DNA of 64,000 bases from Prorocentrum cordatum (GCA_963575745.1 CAUYUJ010011159.1:1-64000), one strand, 5' to 3'. Counted from the first letter of the stretch, positions 32,882 to 42,960 are shown. The notes: generated by a model not told the origin, from the letters alone. Made by a program: numbers and translations.

Positions 32882-34667
32882 GTTCAAAAAGTCGAGCTCC
32901 TTCTGATGCGCGGTGCCCCAATTCCAGCCTGGTCCGACCTCCCTGGTCAAATCGCCAGCCGCTGTAACTGTCGCCGAAACAGCGGGCCTCGCAGCCTTGC
33001 GGCGCTGACGAATGAATTCGGCCTCGCCCCCCATCATCACTCGCCGCGCCCTCTTAACCCCTTTGTCGATGCGTGGAACCTTCTGCACTTTAGGGCGCTC
33101 GCAGCGCTCAAGCCAAATGCGCCGGGCACGTGTCAATGACTTGCCCGAGGCCGCGGTTGGGCAAGTCCAGCGCGAGCTCGATAAACGTGCCCCCGTTGCA
33201 CGCGTCTGCGTGAAGTTGGCGACAGTGGGATTTGAGCGCAGCCAGGCTAAAATTCCGCCCCACCCCCGACGAGTTGATTCCAGCGGCCACATATGCAACC
33301 AACGCTGATCTCAGATCGTCGGCGTTGCATTGTTGTGGAAGATGCCCCTGCGATTTTCCTTTGCATCGCATATCTCCAAGCGCCCTTATTCGACAAACCT
33401 CGCTGCGCTGTTGGCGAGCCCTTGGGAACGCATTTCCCCACTGAGCCTGCGGCCCAATCGGATCGACGCCCGCAACCTGGCAGAACAAGCGCCCGGCATG
33501 TCTCGCGGGCAATGTTGACCTTGACATGTGGCTGAATTCAATCTTCGGCGGCTGAATGGAATTTCCGGGAGGGCAGGAGGAGCCGGCGGCCGGTTGCGGG
33601 CAGCAAAGCGATTCAATGCTTGAGCAATCCGCCGCAAATGCAAATCCGCCCGGGGGTGCGTGGTGGACAAGTCGAACACTTGGAATGCCCGTGGTCGTGG
33701 CGCACGCCCCACTGCTCTTGAGATCAGCCCCCGGGGCTCCGCGTGGGGCCCGATCGGAAACGAACAACGTCAGCAGCAACAAAAAAAAAACGACAACTGA
33801 TCAACGTAACCCAGGTTACCTGGCGAATCTCGAAACTTGGAAGACCCAGCTGCCAGTGCTGCGCGCGCCAGGGCCACGTAAGACCTCATCCTTTGAATGC
33901 ACCTGTCAACAATGTCGCGAGGGACGCCGTGCTCGAAACCTATGCTCCGCGAGTGGCCGTTGACGTGCCGAACCACGTACTCCTTGAGGAGGTTCAGCAT
34001 GACCGAAGCGCAACCGAAAATATTTGAGCACCGCTGGCTCTCACCAAACAGTGCTTTCTGATGAACAGGAGCACTTCTGAATTGAGACTGGCGGTGTCGA
34101 CGTCTTCATTGCCGAGCATTCTCGCCAATCAAGTCCCTTCGTCAGCCACGTCCGCCATCATCGCAAACATTAAACACCGTTCGCTGTCCACCTATCCAAG
34201 CCACTCCTTGGCCTCGTTGGTGTTCTCATCCTTGGCCAGGCGGCTGGCCACGTACATCGCTGTCTTGATGCTCGCATGCATGAAGAGAGCAGTGCGGCCA
34301 AGAGGTTTTTGCCAGGATTCAAAGCGATGCGGTGCGGCTCGCATGTTCCTTATCGCGGATGTAACCACGGGTCTCCCTGAAGACTTGACATGCCCAGCGA
34401 ACGCGCGCGAGGTCTTGGTGCTGTTCTGCACAAGCTTGGCGACCGAACTGCGGCCTTGTGCCATCATCAGCGCTACATCTCAAGCCTGGGTCTGCGTTCC
34501 AGGGTGGCGAAACGATGCGCCGCGAGGCGTGCGCTGGTTCGCGCAGAACGAACTTAAGGTTTTGCGTGAGTGCCTTTTCCGCATGCGAAAGTGCGCGGTT
34601 GCGCATCAGTTCATTCGCGAGAAGTCCGTCTCCGGTTGAGCCGACGGTGGCGGACGTGACGCTCTCC
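32882..34667 (-). pseudogene. Partial methyltransferase-like gene, copy C (duplicate of part of copy B)
   Basis: A direct near-copy of 22552-24325. Recognisable pieces are ATVGSTGDGLLANELMR, LSHAEKALTQNLKFVLRE, QGRSSVAKLVQNSTKTSRAF, VPRDIVDRCIQRMRSYVA and the Lys/Arg-rich RVMMGGEAEFIRQRRK. The catalytic part present in copy B (motif I, PPR, ENV) is missing because the duplication ends before it, at 34667, where the 32-bp satellite begins. Frames change repeatedly, so it cannot make an intact product. Compared with copy B it retains NELMRN near 34610 and has an extra stretch near 33965. Confidence 0.75.
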
Positions 34668-34686
34668 CGAACGCTCTCGCGAATGG

Positions 34687-35408
34687 GGGCTGCGAGAGGC
34701 CAGTTCGAGGGCGCCCCCGAGCTGCGGCAGGCCAGTTCGAGGGCGTCCCCGAGCTGCGAGAGGCCAGTTCGAGGGCGCCCTCGAGCTGCGAGATGGCTTC
34801 TCGCAGCTCGGGGACGCCCTCGAACTGGCATCTCGCCGCTCGGGGGCGCCTTCGAAATGGCCTCTCGCAGCGCGGGGGCGTTTCCGAACTGGCCTCTCGC
34901 AGCTCGGGGGCGTCCTCGAAGACGCCCCCGAGCTGCGAGAAGTCTGACATGCCCCTCCTCGAAGTGGCGCTTCTCGCAGCTCGGGGCGCCCCCGAGCTGC
35001 GAGAGGCGACGAGATGCGATGGGCCAGTTCGAGGGCGCCCCCGAGCTGCGAGAAGCCTGTTCGGGGGCGCCCTCGAAATGGCTTCTCGCAGCTCGGGGGC
35101 GCCCTCGCCGAATTGGCATCTCGCAGCTCGGGGGCGAACTGGCCACTCGCAGCTCGGGGGCGCCCTCGAAGACGCCCCCGAGCTGCGAGAAGTCTGGCAG
35201 ACCCCTCCTCGAAGTGGCCTCTCGCAGCTCGGGGGCGCCCCCGAGCTGCGAGGGGCCAGTTCGAGGAAAGGTCTGTCGCGCCCCGGGGACTGCGAGAGGC
35301 CAGTTCGAGGGCGCCCCCGAGCTGCGAGAGGCTCGTTCGGGGGCGCCTTCGAAATGGCATCTCGCAGCTCGGGTGCGCCCTCGAACTGGCCTCTCGCAGC
35401 TCGGGGAC
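34687..35408. repeat. Inverted 32-bp satellite array, copy 2
   Basis: Same unit and same larger pattern as 25640-27245 (the GAGAAGTCTGACATGCC and GAGAAGTCTGGCAGACC variants lie at about 34935 and 35185). Forward units at 34690-34790 switch to reverse units from 34800. It abuts the duplicated methyltransferase segment on its left and the DIRS-like element on its right. Confidence 0.9.
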
Positions 35409-35555
35409 GTCGGTGTTTCTCTTGAGGAGGAAGACTGGGGAGATAGTTGCTCTGTGTGGGTGCGATTGCGATCACGGCCCAGTCGACGGTGTTCAACGAC
35501 CCGCTGACCGGCACGCGCTGGAAGCCAATGCGCTCAGGTCCAGCGGGGCAGTTTC

Positions 35556-35864
35556 ATGAAGCAGGCTACCGATGGTTTGAAGGCGGGGCCTATCCCATCT
35601 TTGGAGCTCTACAGGCCGGGTCGTCAAGCGCAGCAGGCTGTGGCTATCAACCTGGCGTGCGCGGTGCTGGGGTCGGCTCGTTCGTCCTTCCGTGCCTTGC
35701 GGTGGGCTTTGCGGTCGCCGTGGCGTGTGGCTGGTTTGCTGGCCCTGTGCTTCGTTTTGTGGGAGGTTTTGAAGTACCTGGGTGTGATCGAGCTGATCTG
35801 GGATATGGTTCTCGCCGCCTGGGGGTGGATGGTTGCGCGCAAGTACACGTTCGTCGAGTCGTAG
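35556..35864 (+). CDS. DIRS-like element ORF, small membrane-type protein
   Basis: 102 codons from ATG 35556 to TAG 35862-35864. Residues about 58-92 are hydrophobic (GLLALCFVLWEVLKYLGVIE, then LIWDMVLAAWGWMV), giving one or two membrane-type helices. It ends KYTFVES. The same frame continues after the stop as ETAQEWVAYLGDW, so this may be the first part of a longer protein interrupted by a stop. No family name can be given. Confidence 0.45.
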   Translation: MKQATDGLKAGPIPSLELYRPGRQAQQAVAINLACAVLGSARSSFRALRWALRSPWRVAGLLALCFVLWEVLKYLGVIELIWDMVLAAWGWMVARKYTFVES

Positions 35865-35882
35865 GAGACCGCGCAGGAGTGG

Positions 35883-36374
35883 GTGGCGTACCTGGGCGAC
35901 TGGCTGGAGTGGGCTGGCAAGCTTATGCCATTGCGTCGTTGGGCCGCTCTCATCCTCGCGCTTGGTCTGCTGATGGCCTGGGGGGTGCGCGAGATTCAGG
36001 AGACGGGCGAGTCGGGCCTATCTTCGGTTGCCTCGTCTTCGGCCTCTGCGGTCGTGGGAGATCCGCCTCCCGCTCTCGCCGCGCCTCCACCTGGTGCCCC
36101 ACAGGCTCAGCCCCTGGGCCTGGATTCTCAGTTGCTGGCTACTCAGCTGAGGACATTGGCGGCTTCGCAGCAGGCTATGATGGAGGAGGTCAGCGATGTG
36201 CGGGCGGCCGAGAGATCCCGAGAGCGGCGTCGAGGTGCGTTGGAGTCATCGGCCCAGTCGAGCGGACAGTCGTCTGCGGAGGCCAAAAAGCAGGTGATCG
36301 AGGGCATGATGGCGCGCTTGGATCAGTTCGAGGCTCGACTTCGCGGGGGCGGTCAGCCCGAGGCAAACGCATGA
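35883..36374 (+). CDS. DIRS-like element ORF, membrane anchor and coiled region
   Basis: In the same frame as the preceding ORF. A hydrophobic segment (WAALILALGLLMAWGV, residues about 20-35) is followed by an Ala/Pro-rich linker and a Gln/Glu/Arg-rich helix-like stretch (QQAMMEEVSDVRAAERSRER, KKQVIEGMMARLDQFEARLR). It ends at TGA 36372-36374 and the frame again continues open. It could be a coiled-coil part of a gag-like protein; no homologue is named. Confidence 0.45.
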   Translation: MAYLGDWLEWAGKLMPLRRWAALILALGLLMAWGVREIQETGESGLSSVASSSASAVVGDPPPALAAPPPGAPQAQPLGLDSQLLATQLRTLAASQQAMMEEVSDVRAAERSRERRRGALESSAQSSGQSSAEAKKQVIEGMMARLDQFEARLRGGGQPEANA

Positions 36375-36380
36375 GAGGGA

Positions 36381-37100
36381 GTGGCCGCCATCGAGGTGGG
36401 CGCCCCGTCCTCGTCTGCCGCGGCCACGGCTGGTTCACCGACGAAGACTACGTCACTGCTGCTGCTGGAGACCCCGGAGAAGCGGTCTGCGACGAGCCCG
36501 CCGGAGGCTGTGGCGCTGGCCATCAAGTGCATGAGGTCCAAGGCTCAGCTGCCGCAGCAGGTTTTCCTGGAGCAGCTGGAGGAGTACAGGGAAATCCCGA
36601 CGGAGGAGTGGAACAGTTACATGCCCGAGGGTTATCGTCAGAGGATCTCGGCCGAGGTGCTGTCGGAGATCTACGCATCAGGGAAGACGGCGGAGGCTTG
36701 GGCGCGCGACTTTATTCGAGACCGAGGACCGTCCAACTGCAACGCGGCGCGGGAGATGATCGCGGTCTTCGGAGCAGCCGACACGGTGCTGATGACGGAT
36801 CGCCAGAAGGGGTTCCTCAACCTGGTGAGTTTCGAACGGTTGGTGCGCAGGGGTTATGCTATCGTTCGGGCCTATCGGAACGTGAACTGCCGGGGCGACT
36901 GGAGCCGACCGAAGGACGCCAAGGGCTGGAAGTCCAAGGTCGACTGGGAGGCGGCTCGCAGGCTGGACCCTCAGCTAGCGGACGAGAGTACGATTCGGGC
37001 GATGAGCGCCGAGGAGGAGGGGGAGAAGGCCATGGGTCGGGACGCGCAGCTGATCAAGGCGCGCAGCGACCTGGACGGAGGAGCGACAGCCGCGCCGTGA
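36381..37100 (+). CDS. DIRS-like element ORF, gag-like candidate
   Basis: 239 codons in the same frame as the two preceding ORFs. After a Ser/Ala-rich start it reads as a mostly helical domain (AIKCMRSKAQLPQQVFLEQL, YMPEGYRQRISAEVLSEIYA, SFERLVRRGYAIVRAYRNVN) and ends in a charged tail. Position directly before the reverse transcriptase supports a gag-like role, but no zinc knuckle is seen. It ends at TGA 37098-37100. Confidence 0.5.
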   Translation: MAAIEVGAPSSSAAATAGSPTKTTSLLLLETPEKRSATSPPEAVALAIKCMRSKAQLPQQVFLEQLEEYREIPTEEWNSYMPEGYRQRISAEVLSEIYASGKTAEAWARDFIRDRGPSNCNAAREMIAVFGAADTVLMTDRQKGFLNLVSFERLVRRGYAIVRAYRNVNCRGDWSRPKDAKGWKSKVDWEAARRLDPQLADESTIRAMSAEEEGEKAMGRDAQLIKARSDLDGGATAAP

Positions 37101-37381
37101 CGCTTGGGGAACTTCGAATTGGGCTGCCTGGCGTCTCGTCGGGCGGTTCGTGCAGCGGTGTCGGGCGTCTTCCTCCTTCTCCGCACCTTTTGGCCATAGT
37201 GTTTTTTTCTGCTGCTGACGTGCGTCATCCTCGTCGGCGGCCACGTGAGCTCGTGCACGCCGAATTGGGGTTTCTATGTCTCGGCGGCGGGACGTCCTGT
37301 CCGAGGTGGTGCTGTTCCAGCGTCCGGAGCGCCCTAGTCTTACGTCTCGTCGGGTGCTGACGCGCTGGAGAGGAGGTGGAG

Positions 37382-40300
37382 ATGCTCGGGCGAACGAATA
37401 TTTCCCTCTTGGCGCTGCGACAACTCTACCGTGGGAGTGTGGACGACGGCCTGCTGGAGCTGGCCGAGTGCTGGGGACAGGGGCCGATGCCAGACAACCT
37501 GGACGGGGACCTCTCACGGCGGGTGCTGGAGGAGGTTAGTCGCCTACGACCGCCGTCGACGACGCCCTGCCAAGGAGCCGCGATCCTGCGGCCGCGCCCT
37601 GCCGCTTCGGCGGCGGGCAACCAGTCCCGGTCGACGTTCAAGCAGAGGTTGGCCGAACTTCAGAGGAGGAGTGCTAGCGGAAGTGTGCGGCTGCCAGACA
37701 GGGGCGATATGGTTCCAGCCCAGTGGGACCGAGTTGCTCTGCCCCCTCCGCGGACCAGACCTTTGGGTGCGAGGAGTGCGTCGCCTCGTGCGGCGCAAAA
37801 GTTGGAGAAGTTCAAGGAGGTGATGTTGAGAGAGGATTGCGACGCCTGCGTTCAGGCCTGCGAGGTGCGCAACTACGTGGACCCGCACTTTCGGAAAAAA
37901 AAGGAGATGCTGCAGCTTGCCCGGAGGATGGCCTCGGCGGGCATGCTCTGCCGGACTTTGCGCGGTAAAGAAGGCCGAGATGGTCGGGAGCGAGCCCGAG
38001 GTTACCCTCCGTTTGGTGTTCGACCAGAGGCGCTCCAACACCCGATGGCGGTCCCCGCCGTGGTGTGCCATGGGGGGAGTGAGCGCCATGTCGTTCTTGG
38101 ATGTGTTGGAGGAGGTGAAGGAGGACGGGGTGACCATTCGTTTCGGCACCGGGGACCTGCCCGACTTCTACTACACGCTCGAGCTGGGGGATGCGTTGGC
38201 GCCTACTCCCTACTTCGTGCTGCCGGGGGTCGGCGGAGACGAGCTGGACGCACTCCTCCCGGAGACCTCCCTGCTTCCGAGAAGTGGGCCCCACGCAGGG
38301 GTGAAGGTGGCGCTGATGGGGTTCTCATGGGCGTGCTGGAGGGCCCAGACGACCATGGAGGACATCTTCAATGCTGGCCCGCAGGCTGGCTCAAGCTCCT
38401 TGTCCGAGGGTCAGCGGTTAGCCGAGGGGGTCCTCTCCTTCACCTCAGTCGGGAGCTGCCCGCGGCGCACTATGTGTACATCGACGACTTCGGGATCATT
38501 GGGCTCGATTTCCCCGTGGTGCCGGGTCAGGTGGAGGCGGCGACGGTGGAGGGCATCTGGCTGGGGGCCAAGGCGCTGGTGGTGGCTGCCGGGTTCCAGG
38601 TGCGCAAGGATGTGTGCTCGGAACCGGCCCGCATGATTGGGGGCGATTTCCAGGGCACTCGGCTGGCGCCGAACCAGGACAAGATGTGGCCAGCGGTGCT
38701 CGGCGTCCAGGAGATCCGGATCAGCAGGTTGGAGTTGCCTGACTCGATCGCATCGTTGGCATTCTGTCCTGGGCTTCCTGATCTGCCGGGGCGCGCTGAG
38801 CATCTTCTCGGAGGTCCACGCCTGGCGCGTGGAGTTCCGGGGTTGAGCTCGACGCGAAGTGCCGACGGAGGTGTTGAGGGAGCTGGCGGCTGCGGCGGCC
38901 ATCACACCGTTGGTGTCTGTCGATTTGGCGACGCCCTGGGACCCCATGGCGATGATGTCCGATGCCAGCTTGCACGGAGGAGCCATCATTTCCACGGTGG
39001 CTTCGGTGGAGGAGCAGCGCCGGGAAGCCCGCCGTACTGGACAGTCTGGACTGGAATTTCCTCCTCGTGGGCTGCCGACTCGCGGTGCCAGGGCGAGGCC
39101 TTCAAGCGCGTGGGCGACGAGGTGGAGCCGGGCACGCGGGTGCGGGCTCCTCCCGCGCACGCGTGCTGGGACGACATTACCAGATGGAACGAGGTCGTGC
39201 GTTGGCGCTGGGGGAAGAAGGAGCACATCAACCTGCTCGAGATGCCCGCGGGCGTGGCGGCGGCGAGGCATTCTGCTCGCAGTCGCGCAAGTTGGGGGAG
39301 GAGGCACCTACTGATCACCGGCTCGATGGTCTGTCTTGGCGGCTTCAGCAAGGGCAGGTTCGCCAGTCGGCCTATCTTCATCCTTTGCCGGCGGATGGCC
39401 GCCCTCGTCCTCGGGCGCGGCATGCGCGAGCATTGGCGTTGGGCACCTTCGGATCGGAACCACAGCGACGGGCCGAGCCGAGGATCCCCGATCGGACAAG
39501 CCCCCAAGGAGCGGCGGATGGACGAGCAGGCATTGCCGGAGAAGGTGTCCCAGAATATCGAGGCCCTCGCGGATGTGGCGGAGATCGACCCGTTCCAGCC
39601 GCTCAGAATGCGAGTATCGGTGCCCGTGAAAGTGCTGCGTTTCATGCATCTCTGCAGTGGGCACACGCGTGCCGGGGGCCTGGATGACTGGCTGATCAGG
39701 ATCGCGGCGGCGAGAGGCTACCTGCTGATCTGCACGAACGTGGACATCGGCTTCGGGGCGAAGTTCGACCTGACGGACGAGGTGAACGTTCGACGGCTGG
39801 AGCTGCTGGCGGAGACGGAGGCAGACGGTGGACGTTCGGGCCCGTCGTGTTCGACGTGGTCTCGGGTTCGGTTCCAGCCAGGTGGCCCGCCTCCCCTCCG
39901 TCTACGACATCAGTTGTGGGGTCGGCCAGGTCTGCGAGCGGATGATGCGAGGCAGGTGAGGCTCGGGAACGCGCAGCTGGTGAGCAGCCTGAGGATCCTG
40001 AAGCCCATCGGTGCGAAGGGGGGCTCGGTTTCGATCGAACATCCAGCCGATCCCGGGTGCCCGCCCTTCCCGTCGATCTTCATAACGAATGAGTTGATGG
40101 ACTGGGAGGTCGAGGTGGGCGCCTACCGCGTCACGCTCCCGCAGTGCATGCGGGGCTGCGTTGCTCTCGAGAAGACGACCCTCGCGGGGGCCGCAAGCCA
40201 GATGGAGCAGTTCGTGCGCCCGTGCGAGCATTCGCAGCGCAGCGCGAGTCTCCGTGGCAAGGGCGCGCGGGGGCGCTTTCGGACGAGTGCCACGCAGGCG

Positions 40301-40549
40301 TACTCGTCCGAGTTATGCGAGATGCTGGCGAGGTGTCGCGCGGTCGCCACGCTGGCCATGCAGGAGCGACGGGAGGCCGAGCTCGCCGAGAGGGCCGCGG
40401 GGCAGCTGATTGCGGAGACCTTGCAGCGCAGGCGCCGGGACGCGTCTACACTGGAGGTCCTGCCCGCTGCGTTCCTCGAGGCGCCGGGTTGGTCGAGCGA
40501 GCCGCCCCATCGGGCCGCAGGAGCACTCGAAGAGGGCGTTGGCACATGA
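37382..40549 (+). pseudogene. DIRS-like pol: RT, RNase H and methyltransferase-like domain, frameshifted
   Basis: One frame is open from 37376 to 40549 (1,057 codons), but the sense alternates with two other frames. RT: YVDPHFRKKKEMLQLARRM in the first frame; LRLVFDQRRSN, motif A GDLPDFYYTLEL (38151-38186) and LMGFSWACWRAQ (about 38313-38351) in the second; motif C YVYIDDFG (38471-38494) back in the first. RNase H: MMSDASLHGG (near 38955), EHINLLEM (39221-39244) and WRWAPSDRNHSDGPSR (from 39434). A TGA sits in the second frame at 38844-38846. Methyltransferase-like domain: FMHLCSGHTRAGGLDDWL, TNVDIGFGAKFDLTDE, GPSCSTWSRVR with Cys codon 39848-39850, and SIEHPADPGCPPFPSIF. Shifts are inferred near 37950, 38425 and 38750 and around 39010-39100. 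Role: reverse transcription of the element; the methyltransferase-like part is of unknown substrate. Confidence 0.75.
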
Positions 40550-40754
40550 AGGAGCTGTTCCGGTTCACGCGCCCGACTGGCGTGCCCTCCGTCTTCGGTC
40601 TTGAGGTGGGCACTGGTGCGCACGCTGCTTCCAACTACATCGACTGCCGTGGCGGAGGAGCGACTGCGGAACCACGCGTCGCACCGCAAGATGGGCCACG
40701 CGCGTCGCAGGAACGAAGCGGAGCGGTCTCACTCTCCTGGCAGACCTACTACGA

Positions 40755-41690
40755 GTGGGGGCGCGCACGGGCTGGCCCTGCTGCTTTTTTTCGGTCTCCA
40801 CAAAGACGGCTTTGGGATGCTACGCGCCGAGCGCGCGCCGCTTCCTGAAGTTTGCTCAGGAGCTGAACCTGCCCATGATGAGCCGAGAGGAGATCGACGA
40901 CTCGGTCCTGTGCTACTTGGACCGTCTAGTCGAGGACGAGGAGGTGGGCCCGCACCGTGGGGACTTCGCGGTGCACGGGCTGGTCTACGCGTGGCCAGAG
41001 CTGTCGACGGGCCTGCCAGGATCCAACCGTGCCCTCCGAGCTTGGCATCGTCTGCATGTGGCGGGTGAGGGAGGACCTCAGCCGCTGGAGTTGTGGGCAG
41101 TGCTGGGCGAAGCTATGAGACTGGCCGGCAACATCGAGGCAGCCGACGCTGCGGAGCTCGCCCTCGACGCCTACCTCAGGTCGGCGGAGCTGTTCGGCCT
41201 CCGCGCGGCAGACATCGCGATCGACGCGGACGCGGAGGGCAAGCAGGCGGCGGCGATCAACTTCGGAGTCGCGGAGCGCGGAGAGAGGACCAAGACGGGC
41301 ATGAGGCAGGGCGCGCTCATCGACCACCAGCACGTGGCCGAGATGCTCGTCCAGAGGAAGATGGAGAGGGCGCTGTCCGACCGGGTCTTCAACTGCTCGG
41401 TGGACGCGCACCGCCGCGCCTTGCGGCGCGCCTGTGACGACATCGGCGTGGCCAGCTTTCCTCCGCATGCAGCTCGGCACTCTGGACCAAGCCACGATGC
41501 GTCGACTGGCTACCGGTGTGCGTGGGCGATCCAGAGGCGTGGGCGCTGGGCTTCCGAGAAGAGTGCGCTGCGCTACATGAAGACCCACGCCCTGGTAGCG
41601 CCCCGCGCCGCTCTGCCTTCTGAAGTGCCGGAGCGAGGCGCGGAGCTGCTCAAGAAGAAGCTGGTCCGCCCACCCAAGGCCAGAGAGTGA
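40755..41690 (+). CDS. Tyrosine recombinase of the DIRS-like element
   Basis: 311 codons from a GTG at 40755; no in-frame ATG precedes residue 40 or so, so the true N terminus probably lies upstream in another frame. N-terminal SAM-like/core-binding region: CYAPSARRFLKFAQELNLPM. Catalytic residues in order: Arg in AYLRSAELFGLRAADI (41167-41200 region), a candidate Lys in ERTKTGMRQG, HxxR in PPHAARHSGPSHDAS (about 41462-41500), Trp in RGRWASE where some relatives have His, and the nucleophile Tyr in RYMKTHAL (about 41570). All five positions of the R-K-HxxR-H/W-Y set can be filled within an uninterrupted frame. DIRS elements use this enzyme to integrate a circular DNA copy without target-site duplication. 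It ends with a Lys/Arg-rich tail. Confidence 0.82.
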   Translation: MGARTGWPCCFFSVSTKTALGCYAPSARRFLKFAQELNLPMMSREEIDDSVLCYLDRLVEDEEVGPHRGDFAVHGLVYAWPELSTGLPGSNRALRAWHRLHVAGEGGPQPLELWAVLGEAMRLAGNIEAADAAELALDAYLRSAELFGLRAADIAIDADAEGKQAAAINFGVAERGERTKTGMRQGALIDHQHVAEMLVQRKMERALSDRVFNCSVDAHRRALRRACDDIGVASFPPHAARHSGPSHDASTGYRCAWAIQRRGRWASEKSALRYMKTHALVAPRAALPSEVPERGAELLKKKLVRPPKARE

Positions 41691-41693
41691 CAG

Positions 41694-41757
41694 CACGTCG
41701 GGGGCACAAGTGGTGTTTCCGGGTGAAAGAAACCGGAAGAGCCACCCGACGTGTTGC
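41694..41757. other. Nested inverted repeat just after the recombinase stop
   Basis: Outer arms CACGTCGGG (about 41696) and CCCGACGTG (about 41742); inner arms GTTTC (near 41715) and GAAAC (near 41728) followed by CGG. It would form a long RNA or DNA hairpin. It could be an element terminus or a 3'-end signal. Confidence 0.6.
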
Positions 41758-41892
41758 TGAAAATGAGAATCGCTTAGTGCTCGTGATGAGTCATGGACGT
41801 GAGAAATTGTTTGGGAGTCGGTTGGCGCGGCGTCCGATCCCCCGCCCACCCTGGCCCCGCGCGCCCCACCATCCAGGCGCTGTCGCCAGACA

Positions 41893-42465
41893 AGCGGTGG
41901 TGTGGGACAAAGACAGCGGCACCCTCGACCTCAGGGTGGCCGCCTCGGTCGGATCTTGCCGCCGCCTCGGCGGCGTCGTGTTCACGTGTCAGGAAAATGT
42001 CATGTGATATTCCAGATGGCTGGCGCCACATCTCCGCCGCCGTGTGTTTAGGTGAGAGTTAGGGCGGGGGCCTCTAAATGCGCGCTGTAGCATGCAATGA
42101 TTTGTTCGGCCCCCCGCCCTTCTCACCCCCCCCCCCCCGCCCTTTAATCGGTCGGCTGGGGGGTGGGGGGGCCAGGGCGGCGTCAGAGAGCATGTGGGGC
42201 CGTCCTAAGCTGCTCAGCGTGCGTTTTGCGTTATCCGCTCAAGTTTCCCCCCTTCCTTTCCGCCCGCGTTCCTCATCGCAGTTCTGCGGGGGCAAAGACG
42301 GCGGCACCCTCGACCGCCTCGGTCGAATATTGCCGCCGCCTCGGCGGCATCGTGTTCACGTGTCAGGGAAATATCATGTGATATTCCAGCTGGCTGGCGC
42401 CACATCTCCGCCGCCCTGTGTTTAGGTGAGATTTTGGGCGGGGGGCTCTAAATACATTCTTGCGC
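41893..42465. repeat. Direct duplication of about 185 bp, spacing about 385 bp
   Basis: 41893-42080 and about 42280-42465 share GGCACCCTCGACC, GCCGCCGCCTCGGCGGC, GTGTTCACGTGTCAGG, ATGTGATATTCCAG and GGCTGGCGCCACATCTCCG, then GTGTTTAGGTGAGA and CTCTAAAT. Each copy includes the inverted repeat GCCGCCTCGGCGGC. The right copy runs straight into the first unit of the compound repeat field. Confidence 0.85.
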
Positions 42466-42733
42466 CAAGGGGGGGGGGTCGACCCCCAGGCCCCCTCTGG
42501 GGTTTCGAAGCCACTCACCCCCACCCCACCCCACCCCACCCATTAACCCCCCCCCCTAGCCGCCGGCAGACGCCGACGACGACAACGACAACGACGACGA
42601 CGACACATTACATTTTTGTGCCACGGGGGTGGCGGCCCTCCTCCAGGCCCCCTGGGGGATTTCGAAACCACCCCCCCCACCCCACCCCACCCATTAACCC
42701 CTTCCCTAGCCGCCGGCAGTCGCCGACGACGAC

Positions 42734-42784
<51 letters not shown>

Positions 42785-42960
42785 ACATTCTTGCGCCAGG
42801 GGAGGGGGGGGTTCGCCCTCCCCCTCCCCAGGCCCTCCGGGGGGGTTTCGAACTTCCCCCCACCCCCCCTACTCGCCGCCGGCAAACGACGACGACGACG
42901 ATGACGACGATGACGACAGCGGCGGCGACGACGACGACGACGACGTCGTCGCAGATCTGC
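42445..42960. repeat. Compound repeat units with CGA microsatellites
   Basis: Three units (from about 42466, 42612 and 42785), each starting ACATTCTTGYGCCA or its variant CATTTTTGTGCCA, followed by a G run, a C run, TTTCGAARCC, a C-rich stretch, TAGCCGCCGGCA and a (CGA)n array. No gene; the open frames here are low-complexity. Confidence 0.8.

Larger units (their letters stand above)
35411..41760 (+). mobile_element. DIRS-like tyrosine-recombinase retroelement with methyltransferase-like domain
   Basis: Order on the plus strand: small ORFs with membrane-like and gag-like character (35556-37100), reverse transcriptase and RNase H (about 37382-39500), a methyltransferase-like domain (about 39600-40330), then a tyrosine recombinase (to 41690). 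This is the classic DIRS order (gag, RT/RH/MT, YR). No LTR pair or DDE integrase is present. The coding part is broken by several frameshifts and in-frame stops, so this copy is probably not autonomous. The limits are approximate: the left edge is set by the end of the satellite (35408), the right by a nested inverted repeat at 41694-41757. Split direct repeats typical of the group were not found at the left edge. Confidence 0.72.

Noticed and set aside
35447-37360. A 637-codon ORF overlapping the three small DIRS-like ORFs in another frame
   Set aside because: Its product is Gly/Arg/Ser-rich with no domain features; the ORFs in the other frame have hydrophobic helices and helical domains and lead directly into the reverse transcriptase.
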